This document shows positions 55,850 through 64,000 of a stretch of 64,000 bases of DNA, in pieces. The stretch is taken from NCBI GenBank assembly GCA_009760885.1, contig CM019692.1:56968964-57032963 (forward strand). The letters are read 5' to 3'. The stretch is from Achatina immaculata (Eukaryota; Mollusca; Gastropoda; Stylommatophora; Achatinidae). Numbering within the stretch: position 1 is the stretch's first letter; every line of letters begins with the position of its first letter. The notes beneath the pieces are model-generated. The model searched no databases, was not told where the DNA came from, and saw nothing but the letters and a program-made list of their open reading frames with translations. Made by a program: the position numbers and the translations under genes.

Positions 55850-56030
55850 GAAAAGGTAAATGTAATCCTGTTTTGCCTTAGAGACACATAGGGATATGGT
55901 GTTAGTGCCCATATTTTCCTTGACGGCACACTAGAGGGTGATATGGTCAGTATCATGCCTGGCCGCCTTTCCTTCCCCAACTCCAGAAGAAGTCGAGTAC
56001 CCATTTCTACAGCTGTGTGACTCGGGTGGG
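55850..56030 (-). mobile_element. SINE 3' fragment, minus strand
   Basis: The reverse complement reads AAATGGGTACTCGACTTCTT, GGCGGCCAGGCATGATACTG, CATATCACCC and TAACACCATATCCCTATG, the SINE 3' body. It lies downstream of LINE F and is copied into the left arm. Confidence 0.82.
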
Positions 56031-56585
56031 GAAGAATATTATAGTTTTATCCTCTTATGTTAATCTTTAATTTGCAACAAGTGCAGAACAAAAGTAAAGG
56101 TCAAAAGTATTACTGGTAACATTCAGGTATTTGGGTGGAAATGTTTGTGCTTTAGCCACAAGTCTTTGAGAAATGAAATCCACCAAGGAATGAACGGTCA
56201 ACACACGGCATCCATTAATAGAATATGTGTGCTTCATTAACGAAAGTTTAGAGACAGATCATTTTTTATATTGGATGTAGTCAAGAGAGACGGTCTTTTA
56301 GTCAAAACAGAAAAGGTCATTTTGATGCAGCTAATTATTATATTAGCTGAAGAATTCAATCAAGTTGTCTGTCTGGCTGGCTGGCTGGGGCATTCTCTCT
56401 ATTCGTGTGTCTGTCATCTGGCTATAATAATACTAAACCACAAAGATGTTGCAAGCTCATTATGTTCTCATATTTCAGAATGATAATGCCAATATGACTG
56501 TGTTTTCATATAGCACACAAACGTTAACTATATTTTTATGCGTTGCGGTTTCATTAGAAGTTGAGAATATTTCTATACTTTACAG
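56031..56585. other. unannotated sequence, probable intron
   Basis: AT-rich, no transposon recognised. It ends in a pyrimidine-rich TTTCTATACTTTACAG acceptor for the exon that follows. Confidence 0.45.
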
Positions 56586-56709
56586 GTAATGCTCGACTTG
56601 TGCGAGGATAGACCTAGCTGTGCTGTCAAAGCTAGTCCTGAGACCTTCACACAAGACCCGTGTATGGGGACCTCCAAATACATAGAAGCACACTACAAGT
56701 GCCGGCCAA
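56586..56709 (+). CDS. exon: SUEL/galactose-binding lectin domain, C-terminal half
   Basis: A 124-nt open exon between an acceptor (ACTTTACAG, ending 56585) and a consensus donor (CCAA then GTAAGT at 56710). It encodes 41 residues with LCEDRPSCAVKAS, then F, then DPCMGTSKYIEAHYKC and RP. This is the C-terminal half of a SUEL-type (D-galactoside/L-rhamnose-binding) lectin domain: C-x-x-R-x-x-C-x-V-x-A ... F-x-x-DPC-x-GT-x-KY-x-E-x-x-Y-x-C. The four Cys and the DPC-GT-KY core, which form the disulphides and the sugar-binding loop in family members, are all present. Such domains occur in latrophilin-type receptors, EVA-1 and secreted egg or skin lectins; which of these cannot be told from one exon. 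The exon ends in phase 1. The first half of the domain was not found in the window. Confidence 0.82.
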
Positions 56710-57077
56710 GTAAGTCTGGATTAATTAGGTGGCTGGTGAATTGACTGCATTGTCGGTGGAAGAGATGCTTTATATGGGCTTGAAAGCTTCCTGCTTGCCA
56801 GAATATTTGTTGATATGCTTATTAATGCAGTAATAGTTTGTTGACCTTCTTGATGGACAGACGCAGCAAGTCCCTGTGGAATGAGAGCAAACGAATTGGC
56901 CAGGACGATCCCGTCCCATTAGACTTTGCTACTGCATCATCTGGGTCGCACCCTAGTGACTTTCATTTTGGCGTAGATTCTACACGCTGTTGGCTGTAAT
57001 CAGAACCACTCTTTGCTACTCCTCTATATCTTTGCTTGTAATTTTCTCAACGCTGTTCTGATTTTGGTATCCCTTTG
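56710..57077. other. unannotated sequence, probable intron
   Basis: No exon with a compatible phase was recognised after the donor. A stretch at 56860-56940 looks open after an AG but runs into a stop in the required phase. Confidence 0.4.
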
Positions 57078-57625
57078 GTATAAAGCAGCACTGACATTCA
57101 AGAATCTCGAGAACATATGGCACTCTAAAGTTATAAGCACAAAAATCAAGCTGAAATTAGTCAGTTCAAATGCAATATCCACCCTCATTTATGCATGCAA
57201 ACGCTTGAAAACAACTAAAGAAATAAACAACAAATTAGACTATTTTGAAAACGAGTGCCTAAGGAAAATACTTAGTATAAAGTGGAACGAATTCAAGAAC
57301 AATGCAGAGATAAGACAAATGAGCGAGCAACAACCGGCCTCATGGGTGATCAGGAAAAGGAGATGGACATATGTTGGTCACGTGATGAGAAGAAACGATC
57401 AGAGAATCCCAAAACAAGCTATCAAGTGGATCACAACAGGCTGAAGAAAAAGAGGTCGACAATATGAACCTCTAAAGAGAGCATTATTAAGAGAGACCAA
57501 ATTAGTAGGCATAAAATCCCTTGATGAGTTTGAAAAGCTCGCCGAAAACTGGAAAACTTGGTGAACTGTCATGCGAGCCCTATGTGACGTTTAACGGCAC
57601 AGGAATGATGTAAGACTGGTATAAA
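57078..57625 (+). pseudogene. LINE family C 3' end, copy 2
   Basis: C-terminal block of LINE C: 'FKNLENIWHSKVISTKIKLK', 'ISTLIYACKRLKTTKEI', 'LRKILSIKWNEFKNNAEIRQ', 'WVIRKRRWTYVGHVMRRNDQ', 'IPKQAIKWITTG' then a stop (57442-57444), and after it 'RGRQ', 'LLRETKLVGIKSLDEFEKLA', 'ALCDV'. It is 5'-truncated just after the RT. It keeps the 'HVMRRNDQRIPKQAIKW' segment that the 41-kb copy has lost. The tail is GGAATGATGTAAGACTGGTA, a weak match to the tail of the other copies. Confidence 0.88.
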
Positions 57626-58074
57626 TGTGTATGTCTTAGTGCTTTATATATTCTGGCTGATCAGTGTACAGGTTACTGACTCTGTGCGGTTAAACAGGCT
57701 GGTAAGTTCCTTCTGCTTCATAACCTAGAGGAAAAATGAAGTGTTGATGGTTTTGTTGGTTAGCCCTCATACCACAAGATGGCCTCCATCGGTTGACTAA
57801 ATCGCTCAACAAACAACAACAACAACAAACAAACAAACACTTGTACCGACTGTTTGCTAGATGGATTTTAGCTTTGTTTCATTGTTTGCTTCGAGACTGG
57901 TCGCTTTGTTCCTAGATGACTAAAGTGGTTTATTGCTTGGTTCGTTCTATTATTAATGATTTTCTTTCATTGACTGATAGGTTTTCTGTAGATTTATTGG
58001 ATAAACATGTTTATGAAGCACGTTGATTAGTTTATTTAGTAACAGATTGTTTTATTGCCACTGACTAGCTAGTT
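57626..58074. other. unannotated sequence
   Basis: (AAC)n at about 57813-57838. Nothing else recognised. Confidence 0.45.
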
Positions 58075-58265
58075 CATTGACTATCATCATCATCATCATC
58101 ATCATCTTTTGCCATTTCCACGATAAAGAATGATAACAAATGCCTTTTGAATCTTGCTTTGACCGAGGTAGACGAAATTTCTTGTTCTGCCCTCGATGTT
58201 GTCCATAATTTGTATCGATGTCTTTCTTTCCTTCTTGTCCCTGAAATTTCTTCCAAAGATTTTTT
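58075..58265 (-). pseudogene. possible LINE 3' end with (GAT)n tail
   Basis: On the minus strand a short frame (58256-58074) ends in GATGATGATGATGATG. The stretch 'STSVKARFKRHLLS' recalls the end of jockey/CR1-type LINE proteins (S-x-x-x-FK-x-x-LK-x-x-L). Low confidence. Confidence 0.3.
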
Positions 58266-58649
58266 TAGTAAACTTTTAAGATTTTTAACATCTGTAAACT
58301 GACTCGGCTGTCTGACTCTGAAGTTTATTTTTGTATTTGTTCAGTACTGCTTTATGATATTTACATTATACGGCAGAACTGACTGTAAAGAATCACTTAA
58401 CAACATTTTCTCTGCCTAACAATGCGTCTATTGAAAATGTTAATGATACAAATGTGATATCTGACATTATTACAGCACGTACTACAAATTTCGCTGCCCG
58501 TTCTCTTAATCAGCAGGTACAGATGAGTAAAGGACATTCATTCGCAAGTCTGTCACAGTTTATAAAGTTCTGTTAGATGTTAGACACCGCTTAACACGCC
58601 CTGTGCACAGTTTGTAGGCTTTCGTATGAATGTTGAAAAAAAAAGTCAT
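58266..58649. other. unannotated sequence
   Basis: No feature recognised. Confidence 0.45.
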
Positions 58650-58688
58650 TTTAGTTGTTCCCTTGAGGAAACAGGTTGAGAAACACTG
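58650..58688. mobile_element. hAT-like terminus
   Basis: TTCCCTTGAGGAAACAGG then TTGAGAAACACTG; the reverse complement CAGTGTTTCTCAACCTG is a typical hAT end. The partner end was not found, so only a relic is claimed. Confidence 0.45.
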
Positions 58689-59590
58689 ATTACTGCGCGT
58701 GTTGCAGATCCTCCAGCGAAATAACACATAATCATTTACACAAGATGATATACACTGTAACCTTTGGCTTATTATGGTGTACATTGTCGTTAGTTTTATT
58801 GATCGCCACGTGCTTGATGTGTTGTTCATCTTTCGTGCTGATTATATACCAGCACACACGCTACTGAATGGAAAAGGCATAAACCGAAAAGGGGGGGGGG
58901 GGGGTAGGATGTCGAGCGCCGATTCTGGAAACAATACACAAGTAGAACCCACGAGATAGGGAGGCTGGAAACCATGTGAATAATCGATGAAGAAATGAAA
59001 GAGGATGATGAGTGCTTGGAGAGAGGAGAACGAAATGATTTTACTGTGGTTATTACTCCACCCTATCCTTTGGAGTCAATTACGTAATTAGATACACATA
59101 AATATTTATGCATGCGCCAAGCACAGTTTAGTAGCGGCCGCACGCATTTGGAAGCTTTCATACAAGCACAAGCCATCGTCAACTGGTCAGTTGCCACTGC
59201 CGAAAGACTTAGTCCGTCATGCTTTCCATTTTAAGCGATTCTTTGTGTCTTTGTTCCCTAAGATTTGACCAGCTTATCGAGATATTTCTGGGTCTGCCAT
59301 TGTTTTCTTTTCTTGTTCATCCCCACCCACCCCCACCCCATGATTCTGGTTGGCCGAAAAAACAGAAACATAACAGAGTCACGCATAGCTCTGCATATTT
59401 ATGCAGATGAACCCTTCCTCTCACACCCACTCACTGACAAACATAGATATCGTCCTGGGTATCTCGTACATGCTGGCAGCCAGTCCAGAAACACTGTCAG
59501 CTCATCTTGCTGATGCAGGCAAACTGAAAGCCTTGAAATAGAACTTCCTAGTTTGTTACTAGTTCAACAGCTCTGCAGAATCTATTATTA
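58689..59590. other. unannotated sequence with poly-G
   Basis: A G run at about 58891-58904. Short open frames (58676-58867, 59219-59513) lack motifs. Confidence 0.4.
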
Positions 59591-59592
59591 CT

Positions 59593-59626
<34 letters not shown>

Positions 59627-59634
59627 ACTTTCTA
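59591..59634. repeat. (CT)n microsatellite
   Basis: C run followed by CT units. Confidence 0.93.
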
Positions 59635-60149
59635 TCTCTTAAAACTCTAAGAAACCGGTGAGGATGCAGGTGTGGCATTATACTGAACTAAAAGCGTTAA
59701 AAATTACATCAACGTTAATTATTCTTGTAGAACGTCGACCTGCTTCTCGTCTGCCTCATCGCCTGCAAGGAGAAAACAAAAATAAGGATGTGAGGAAACA
59801 GAAACCGGATGCAGACATTTACCTTCCGTTAATCTTCTTTACAACTACTTTTTCTCACTTCTACTCTTTTTATTTCTTATTGTTTTATCATCTCTCTGCT
59901 ATCTCTTCTTTTTTTCCTATTCCCTATTCTGCAAATATTTTGTTTCTTTTTATTTGCAATATTTTTCTGAGTTCTTCATTGTTTTTTTTTTCTTTAACCG
60001 ATTATGTTTCTCTGATATTTCTAATCAGCCTGTTTCCTATGTTTCATTTTCCTCTTTCTATCGTTTTATTCTAGTTCGCTGTTTATCTTATTTACACCTC
60101 ATCTTTCTGCGAACGATCTGTTACTCTGTTATTATCTTATAATCTGTTG
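59635..60149. other. unannotated T-rich sequence
   Basis: No feature recognised. The 138-codon frame at 59658-60074 is a low-complexity hydrophobic frame in a T-rich region. Confidence 0.4.
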
Positions 60150-60329
60150 CTGGCCTCTTTATCTGTATCTTTATCCATAACAGATCTCTTTATCCTCTGT
60201 ACTACTGGTCTGTTTCTCTATCAGATCTTGTTATCTTCTCTAAAACTATCTATTTCTCGGTCAGATCTTTGTATCCTCTCTATAACTGATCTATTTCTCT
60301 ATCATATTCTTTTTATCCTCTCTATGCTA
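60150..60329. repeat. 43-bp minisatellite, left part
   Basis: Irregular units of about 40-45 bp with CTGATCTATTTCTCTATCAG and TTTTATCCTCTCTATAA. The array is split by a mariner and continues at 61638-61790. Confidence 0.88.
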
Positions 60330-61637
60330 GGGGTGATTGATAAGTTCTCGGCATAAGGTACAACGGATTATTTGTGGACAACTTTTTTGGGTTATTTCTC
60401 AACATAGTCTCTTTGCAAGTTTATGCACTTAGTCCAGCGATCCTGGAGCATACGGATCCCTTCTTTGTAAAAGTCAGCATCTTGTACCAGTACAAACTGG
60501 TCTACGGCATGAATGACGTCATCATCTGAAGCAAATTTGCGACCACTGAGCTCCTTTTTCAGTTTAGTAAACAGGTAATAGTCCGAAGGGGCCAAATCTG
60601 GGGAATAAGGAAGATGTTCAAGAAGCTGGAAGTCGCATTCATGAATGGCAGCCATTGCCACTGCCGACTTGTGAACTGGAGCATTGTCTTGATGAAAGTT
60701 GACTCCTCTCGTCAATTTCCCTCGATGTTTTTCCTTCAGTTTGACCCGCAGTTGCTTCACAAGATTAGCATTATGGGCCCCGGTGACAGTTCTGCCCTTT
60801 TGAAGATAGTCTACCAATAGCATTAGTCTACCAATAGCACACATTCTGAATCCCAAAAGATGGAAGCCATCACTTTGCCTAAAGACAGAACCCCCTTGCT
60901 TTCTTTAGAGGTGGGGATCCATGATGTTTCCACTGCTTTGACTGTTCTTTGGTTTCCTGTTGAAAATGATGAACCCAAGTCTCATCCATAGTCACAAATT
61001 GGTGAAGAAACTTTTCAGTATCTGCCGAAAAATGGCAAAGATTGTCTCTTGACATGTTGAGACGCTGTCGTTTATGATGAGCTCCAAGAAGTTTCGAGAC
61101 CATCTATCAGAGAGCTTTGTCATTTGAAGAACATTGTGAATAATAGCATGAACACGTTCCTGGGAGATGCCCAACTCAGTAGCAATGTACCGCTCAATTA
61201 GTCGTCGATCGTCCACTATCATGTCATGGATTCTGCCGGTGGTTTCGTCGGTGGTTACCGTTCTTGGTTCCTGGATGGGGATCATCTTCCAGACTCTCCC
61301 TTCCATGTTTGAACTGAGCTGCCAATTTCTTCACTGTGCTGTAAGAAGGGGCACTCTCCCCTAGAGTCTCCACCATATCTTCATGGATCTCCTTCGATGA
61401 TCAGCCCTTGATGCAAAGGTAGCGAATGACTGCTCGATGAGAACTTTTATCCATTTTCTCAATGTCTGTCATCCCTTACCAATTTAGTAGCTTGTAAAAA
61501 AAAAACCATTGGTTGCATTTAATTTCTTGAAACTTGGTGTTTAATCTTCCATTAACCTGATCTACAAATGCACCTAATATCATCTGTGTATTTCAAGTAT
61601 TTGTACCGTATGCCGAGAACTTGTCAATCACCTCTCG
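60330..61637 (-). mobile_element. mariner transposon, copy 2
   Basis: About 1,308 bp, opposite in orientation to copy 1 and the same subfamily. The plus-strand left end is GGGGTGATTGATAAGTTCTC, preceded by TA; the right end is GAACTTGTCAATCACCTCTC then G and TA. The left end seems to lack about three terminal bases relative to the other. It sits inside a minisatellite. Confidence 0.94.
60392..61454 (-). pseudogene. mariner transposase, copy 2 (D,D34D)
   Basis: Starts at ATG 61454 (MDKSSHRAVIRYLCIKG) and carries the same in-frame TGA after 'CIKG' as copy 1. 'ERVHAIIHNVLQMTKLSDRW' and 'VTMDETWVHHF' (first Asp) follow in broken frames. The C-terminal frame is open from 60856 to 60392: NFHQDNAPVHKS, YSPDLAPSDYYLF, 'SDDDVIHAVDQFVLVQDADF', ending 'LQRDYVEK'. 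The spacing Asp2-Asp3 is 34 residues. A small duplication, CTACCAATAGCA at about 60809-60839, disturbs the frame just before this part. The C-terminus, lost by a frameshift in copy 1, is intact here. Confidence 0.94.
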
Positions 61638-61790
61638 TAACTGATCTATTTCTCTATCAGATCGTTTTATCTTCTCTAAAACTGATTTTTTTCTCTACCA
61701 GATCATTTTATCCTCTCTATAACTGATCCATTTCTCTGTCATATTCATTTTATCCTCTCTTTAACTGATCTATTTCTCTAACTGACCTCT
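61638..61790. repeat. 43-bp minisatellite, right part
   Basis: It continues the array of 60150-60329 on the far side of the mariner: AACTGATCTATTTCTCTATC, AGATCGTTTTATC and similar units. Confidence 0.88.
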
Positions 61791-61892
61791 TGGTCTTGTC
61801 TCTGATTTCCTTTCTACGTTTCTCTTGTTTTATATTCTTCTGCTTTCTATGTTCCTTACATTTACCCCCCATTCTGGTTTATTCTTTCCTAT

Positions 61893-62110
61893 TAAACTAT
61901 CAAGTGGAACATAACAGGCCGAAGAAAAAGGGGCAGACCGCGTGAAACTCTGAAGAGAACATTATTAAGAGAGGCCAAGTTAACAGGCATAAAATCCTTT
62001 GTTGAGGTTGAAAGACTCGCCGAAGACAGGAAATATTGGCGAACTACTTTGCGAGCCCTATGTGACGTCTAACGGCACGGGAAGGATATAAGATATAAGA
62101 TAAGATTAAA
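61893..62110 (+). pseudogene. LINE family C 3' end, copy 3
   Basis: A very short copy that reads 'IKWNITGRRKRGRPRETLKR', 'LLREAKLTGIKSF', 'EVERLAEDRKYWRTTLRALC', 'DV' stop with few errors. The tail is GGATATAAGATATAAGATAA. The end matches 40778-40840 of the minus-strand copy. Confidence 0.9.
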
Positions 62111-62572
62111 CTGTTTCATTACTAGGCATTTCTTTTAGTTTCTTTATAGAGTAAATGATGACCAGAACTGAAGACAAAGACACAAGCGCAGGGAGAATGG
62201 ATCTTGCATATCAAACATTGTTTGATGTCACTGTGATGCAAATCCAATATTGGTAGAATCAGTTTGCTTCATAACAGACTCCTAAGACAAAAAGTCGAAT
62301 TATTGGATACTTCTGTTACTGATTTTTAACATCAGAATTCTTTTCTGATTCCGTTCTTTCTTGTACATCATACTGTGTTCAGGTTTATTTTTACTTTAAA
62401 AAAACGAACTGAGTATGAAAATGACTAGCAGGTAATAGATAACCTGGTGTGAAGATAAACATTATGTATATATATATATAAAGATTTAAAGATTTAAAGA
62501 TTGAAGAAATCGCTGGGTTTATTTTCAATTTAAGTTTCTTTTTTAATCAGTGTTATGGGGACGAACGCTATG
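62111..62572. other. unannotated sequence
   Basis: Short (TA)n at about 62467-62480 and AAAGATTT repeats at about 62481-62505. No gene recognised. Confidence 0.45.
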
Positions 62573-62862
62573 TCTGATTTGTCATTCAGCGGTCCTGACA
62601 TGCGAGTGATAGAGATGGTGAACCATGGCTCACCAAGACCCTATCCCACCTCTCCGTTGTTGCCGTCAGTAACAAGCCTAGCCAGGCTAACGGGCCAGGG
62701 ATCGGCATAGTCTCCGTGGCGGTGGAGTCTGTTAAAGAAGTATTGCTCACCTCCTGCTTTTCAGATCTAAGGAACTTAAAAAAAAATTAGCCACCATAAC
62801 CCTCTCCCAATCCGATACGATGCTGTGTTTCATAACTCTTACTGTATCGGCTGTAGAGAGTA
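62573..62862 (+). repeat. dispersed repeat R1, copy d
   Basis: Diverged R1 copy: CATTCAGCGGTCCTGACATG, ACCAAGACCCTATCCCACC, CGTCAGTAACAAGCCTAGCC, CAGGGATCGGCATAGTC, GGTGGAGTCTGTTAAAGAAG, CGATACGATGCTGTG, CTGTATCGGCTGTAGAGAG. Confidence 0.8.
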
Positions 62863-64000
62863 TCAAGCTCGATGTTTAAAAAATAAAAATAAGAAGAGGC
62901 AATGTAAAGTAGTATTTGTTTCTCTTTATTTAGCTGGTGGAATATTTTATCATCAGCTGCAAATAGTATTACTGTCTCTCTCTAGAGCACAGCTACTAGG
63001 AGAATACGAGTGTAAAAAGATGACACTTGTGTAGAGTGGTCTGTTGCTACTAAAGCTTTGAAAACAGCTGTACTGAATTATTACATGTTGTTGTTGTCGT
63101 AAGTTTGGTACTTGTTGTTAAACCAAGCGGCAGATTGTCACATTATTATACACCACGTGACTCAACAACAAAATCAGGTTCACCAACTTTACAGTAACCA
63201 CAGAGTGTCACAATACTTTCAACACACACGACTAGACTTACTTTTTAACTCATGAAGGAAGCAAGAGAAAGTTACAATACAAAGTCAACATTTATTGAAT
63301 GAACAGAATTTTGGATGAACTATGTGGATGAGGCAAAACAAAGAGCTGCCAACATGGCAGGGTGATCACAAAAAGTACACTGTACTTCCCGGGCATGAGA
63401 GCAATGACATGGGGAAGGAAATAATAACCAACATCAGAGTAGTTACAAATGAAGACACAACGTTCAATTTTATGAAACTCCAAAAATCATCCACAGTACC
63501 ACACATCCTCAAAAGTCTAGTCAATAACATTATTACTACACTGACTACATTCTTGCTAACAAAAACTTTGTCCTGCAGGACAATTACTATAACAAAGAAT
63601 CTAAGGCATAACTGGAAAACTTCTACTCAACAGCGACTTGTAGAAAAAACTCAAACACAACTGTTACATGACTCTCTAACTTAACATAATCAGTCATAAT
63701 AATAAACCTCGTTACCTAAAACATCAGTGTTTAAATATGATCTACCATTTCTACTTTCCTTTGCTCGTGAACATTCCTTGACGAGAAAGTCTAAACTTCA
63801 TGAAACCGCCTGTTTACAGACCTTGGACTAGTCTCTCAAAAACAACCTAAATATAGCTAGCAATAAAAACATGTCCAGAGAAAGTTCAATAAAAGTCATT
63901 AAATCCCGGGATGTCAACGTCAAAAAATGACATTCAGTGAAAAACTAACCTGACTTTCCAAATTTAACTTTCATGAAACATGTCAGGATAAAATTCATGA
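62863..64000. other. unannotated sequence
   Basis: No recognised gene or transposon. A 120-codon frame (63322-63684) has no motif known to me and sits in AT-rich DNA. A (TTG)n stretch lies near 63088-63101. Confidence 0.4.

Larger units (their letters stand above)
55114..56015 (+). repeat. large inverted repeat, right arm
   Basis: 902-bp arm, the more complete one. It contains the Penelope 3' region and tail (55114-55600), the continuation of LINE F (55601-55820), and a minus-strand SINE 3' part (about 55850-56030). The SINE continues past 56015, while the left arm stops inside it, so the left arm is the derived, truncated copy. Confidence 0.9.

Noticed and set aside
56860..57000. Second lectin-gene exon downstream of the SUEL exon
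   Set aside because: In the phase required by the donor at 56710 the stretch meets a TAG after about 20 codons, and no domain is recognised.
63322..63684. 120-codon frame near the right end
   Set aside because: No domain recognised, no splice or promoter context, AT-rich. Could be chance; not called.

Overview
The window is a stretch of animal (metazoan) nuclear DNA of accessory, repeat-rich character. There is no operon structure, no rRNA, no true tRNA gene and no CRISPR array. The mix of RTE-like LINEs with AP-endonuclease domains, an RNase H-bearing LINE, a GIY-YIG Penelope-like element, mariner and hAT DNA transposons, a tRNA-derived SINE and many minisatellites, on an AT-rich background, fits a lophotrochozoan, most likely a mollusc (inference; no species can be named from the sequence alone).

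Only one piece of a probable host gene was found: a short exon near 56.6 kb that encodes the C-terminal half of a SUEL/galactose-binding (rhamnose-binding) lectin domain and has good splice sites on both sides. Much of the right end may therefore be intron of that gene.

Layout. 0-5 kb: tandem repeats, including a 1.13-kb segment present twice in tandem, each copy with a 14-bp satellite inside. 5-12 kb: a foldback element, a dead hAT transposase, a LINE 3' end with (ATG)n tail, an RNase H LINE, a degraded Penelope-like element and a hAT-like element. 12-17 kb: microsatellites, a codon-periodic 36-bp minisatellite and a tRNA-type SINE. 17.5-20.7 kb: an almost full-length but broken RTE-like LINE between two (TA)n arrays. 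20.7-37 kb: minisatellites, a SINE split by a LINE, an unclassified dispersed repeat (R1), two hAT MITEs, 5'-truncated LINE copies and a 354-bp (CA)n tract. 37.3-42.6 kb: two minus-strand LINEs of different families, nearly abutting. 45-49.6 kb: a hAT-like element, a LINE interrupted by a 1.49-kb non-coding retroposon, and more LINE tails. 50.5-56 kb: a SINE, a complete mariner, then a large inverted repeat around a Penelope-like GIY-YIG reading frame. 56-64 kb: the lectin exon, LINE tails, a second mariner inside a minisatellite, and R1 again.

All mobile-element reading frames appear decayed (frameshifts, stops or lost catalytic residues). Several nested insertions give a relative order of events: LINE family D into a SINE; the 1.49-kb retroposon into LINE family A; mariner into a minisatellite; a Penelope-like composite into an RNase H LINE. 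Family letters (LINE A-F, R1) are local labels used here, not published names. Clade names are judged from remembered motif patterns, not from a database search.
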